Positions 63,057-64,000 of a stretch of DNA of 64,000 nucleotides are shown in pieces. The notes under the pieces are model-generated. The model saw only the letters and a program-made list of their open reading frames with translations. It did no database searches and was not told the origin of the DNA. Positions within the stretch are counted from its first letter, which is position 1. Each line of letters opens with the position of its first letter. The stretch covers positions 1 to 64,000 of the forward strand of contig CAZOFH010000003.1 of assembly GCA_964579205.1 (NCBI GenBank). The letters are read 5' to 3'. The DNA is from UBA7867 sp964579205. GTDB taxonomy: Bacteria > Bacillota > Clostridia > Christensenellales > UBA1242. Both the position numbers and the translations under genes were made by a program.

Positions 63057-64000
63057 TTATTTGTTAAAAGAATCCTTGAGTCCGATAGTTTTGTTAAAAA
63101 CTAGGCGGTCAGCAGTACTGTCCTTGTCGACGCAGTAGTAGCCTTTACGGACGAATTGGAACACGCGCCCCACTTCAGCACCCAGCACAAAATTTTCTGC
63201 CAGCGCCTCCGTTTCGGTGAGCGATTGCGGGTCAAAAATCTCGTCAATCGTCGTGCCGTTAGCCAACGCCTTGGCTGGCTCGAGGTATTCCATTTTTGTT
63301 AAATTGCCGATTTCGCGAATAGTCACGCGAGTAAAATTACCCTCGGCAACAAAGTGAATGGTACCCTTGACCTTGATGCCGCTGTTGTCGCAGCCGCTGC
63401 GAGTCTCAGGCAAGTACTCGCACTCGAGATAGTCGATTTCGCCATTCTCTTTGTACACCACATTGTTGCACTTGATGACGTACGCGTTTTTGAGGCGAAC
63501 CAGCCCGCCCAAGACGAGGCGGTTGTATTTCGCTGGTGGGTTGAGGCTGAAGTCCTCTTTTTCGATATAAACTACGCGCCCGAATTGACTCTCGTGAGTG
63601 GTTTTCGGCTCGGCGTTCGGATTATTTTCTACCGCAATCGTCTCGTTTGCACCCTCGTAATTTGTGATTACCACTTTGAGCGGGTCGAGTACAACCATTG
63701 CACGGTCGGCTGTGCGGTTGAGTTCTTCACGAATGTAATAATTTAGGTTTGAGATGGGCAGCACGGTGACCGCTTTTGTGACTCCGTTGTTCATCACGAA
63801 ATTTTTGACCGCCGCGGCAGGGATACCCCTTCGCTTCATTCCCACAATCGTGTACAATCTCGGGTCGTCCCAGCCCATTACTTTGCCACTGTTGACCAGT
63901 TGTTTGAGGTAGCGTTTTCCCAAAAGGACATTTTCGATAGCCAATGCCGCGAATTCAATTTGGCGAGGCTTGTATTGCAGGTCTGGGAAGCAATTATCCA
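63057..64000 (-). CDS. glnS: Glutaminyl-tRNA synthetase, C-terminal part (cut by window edge)
   Basis: The reading frame is open to the window end: the last bases encode DNCFPDLQYKPRQIEFAALA before the first Met visible at 63944, so about 314 residues of the C-terminal part are present and the catalytic N-terminus is outside. Typical GlnRS features: PRQIEF, the KMSKS-region VLLGKRYLKQLVNSGKVMGW DDPRLYTIVGMKRRG (usual MSKRKL replaced by LGKRYL), and two anticodon-binding beta-barrels. It charges tRNA-Gln directly. The altered KMSKS-like motif is notable. Confidence 0.88.
   Translation of the reverse strand, partial: DNCFPDLQYKPRQIEFAALAIENVLLGKRYLKQLVNSGKVMGWDDPRLYTIVGMKRRGIPAAAVKNFVMNNGVTKAVTVLPISNLNYYIREELNRTADRAMVVLDPLKVVITNYEGANETIAVENNPNAEPKTTHESQFGRVVYIEKEDFSLNPPAKYNRLVLGGLVRLKNAYVIKCNNVVYKENGEIDYLECEYLPETRSGCDNSGIKVKGTIHFVAEGNFTRVTIREIGNLTKMEYLEPAKALANGTTIDEIFDPQSLTETEALAENFVLGAEVGRVFQFVRKGYYCVDKDSTADRLVFNKTIGLKDSFNK

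Overview
The window is chromosomal DNA from a low-to-medium GC member of the Bacillota, most likely a clostridial lineage. The evidence is the cluster of origin-proximal housekeeping genes (rpmH, rnpA, yidD, yidC, parB, parA, rsmG, mnmG, mnmE, recF, dnaN), Gram-positive style sigma-A promoters with 17-bp spacers, AGGAGG ribosome binding sites, and sporulation genes (yyaC-like, yabP, yabQ with divIC). It uses standard stop codons. I cannot name the species.

Region by region: 0.1-9 kb is an accessory stretch holding a large lipoprotein, an ASCH-domain protein, gene remnants (one split by an 8-T run), two unrecognised genes, a tRNA-Arg with a broken acceptor stem and an intact tRNA-Ser. From 9.7 to 21.7 kb lie an MMPL transporter, an nfeD-slipin pair, a HAD-like protein, a Pr6Pr-type membrane protein, an M18 aminopeptidase, an anchored alpha/beta hydrolase and a MORN-like repeat protein. 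From 21.9 to 31.5 kb, all on the minus strand, are an AT-hook/short-chain-dehydrogenase fusion, a large anchored repeat protein, polA, an unknown gene and recF. From 32 to 44 kb is the origin region: yyaC-like, a Nudix hydrolase, a 3.1-kb gene-free stretch rich in DnaA boxes, rpmH-rnpA-yidD (plus), then yidC, parB, parA, rsmG and mnmG (minus), three perfect parS sites and a second DnaA-box cluster. From 44 to 64 kb are a 1620-residue surface protein, mnmE, an mTERF-like repeat protein with a small companion, a lipoprotein, yabP-yabQ-divIC, a sugar-nucleotidyltransferase, dnaN, a PH-domain protein with a Lys/Ala/Glu-rich tail, a reverse transcriptase plus Avd-like pair that looks like a diversity-generating retroelement (DGR), and the 3' part of glnS.

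How the parts fit: ParA, ParB and parS, RecF, DnaN and the DnaA-box arrays mark the replication origin and its segregation apparatus. Gene orientation and base bias change from minus-coding/C-rich on the left to largely plus-coding/G- or T-rich on the right, somewhere between about 36 and 44 kb, so replication probably starts there. dnaA itself is not in the window, and the usual dnaA-dnaN-recF order is broken up.

The most novel items are the DGR-like cassette with an AAY-rich candidate template repeat on the opposite strand, a bacterial protein made of mTERF-type repeats, and the fusion of four AT-hooks to a dehydrogenase domain. All calls come from reading the sequence; no database search was possible.
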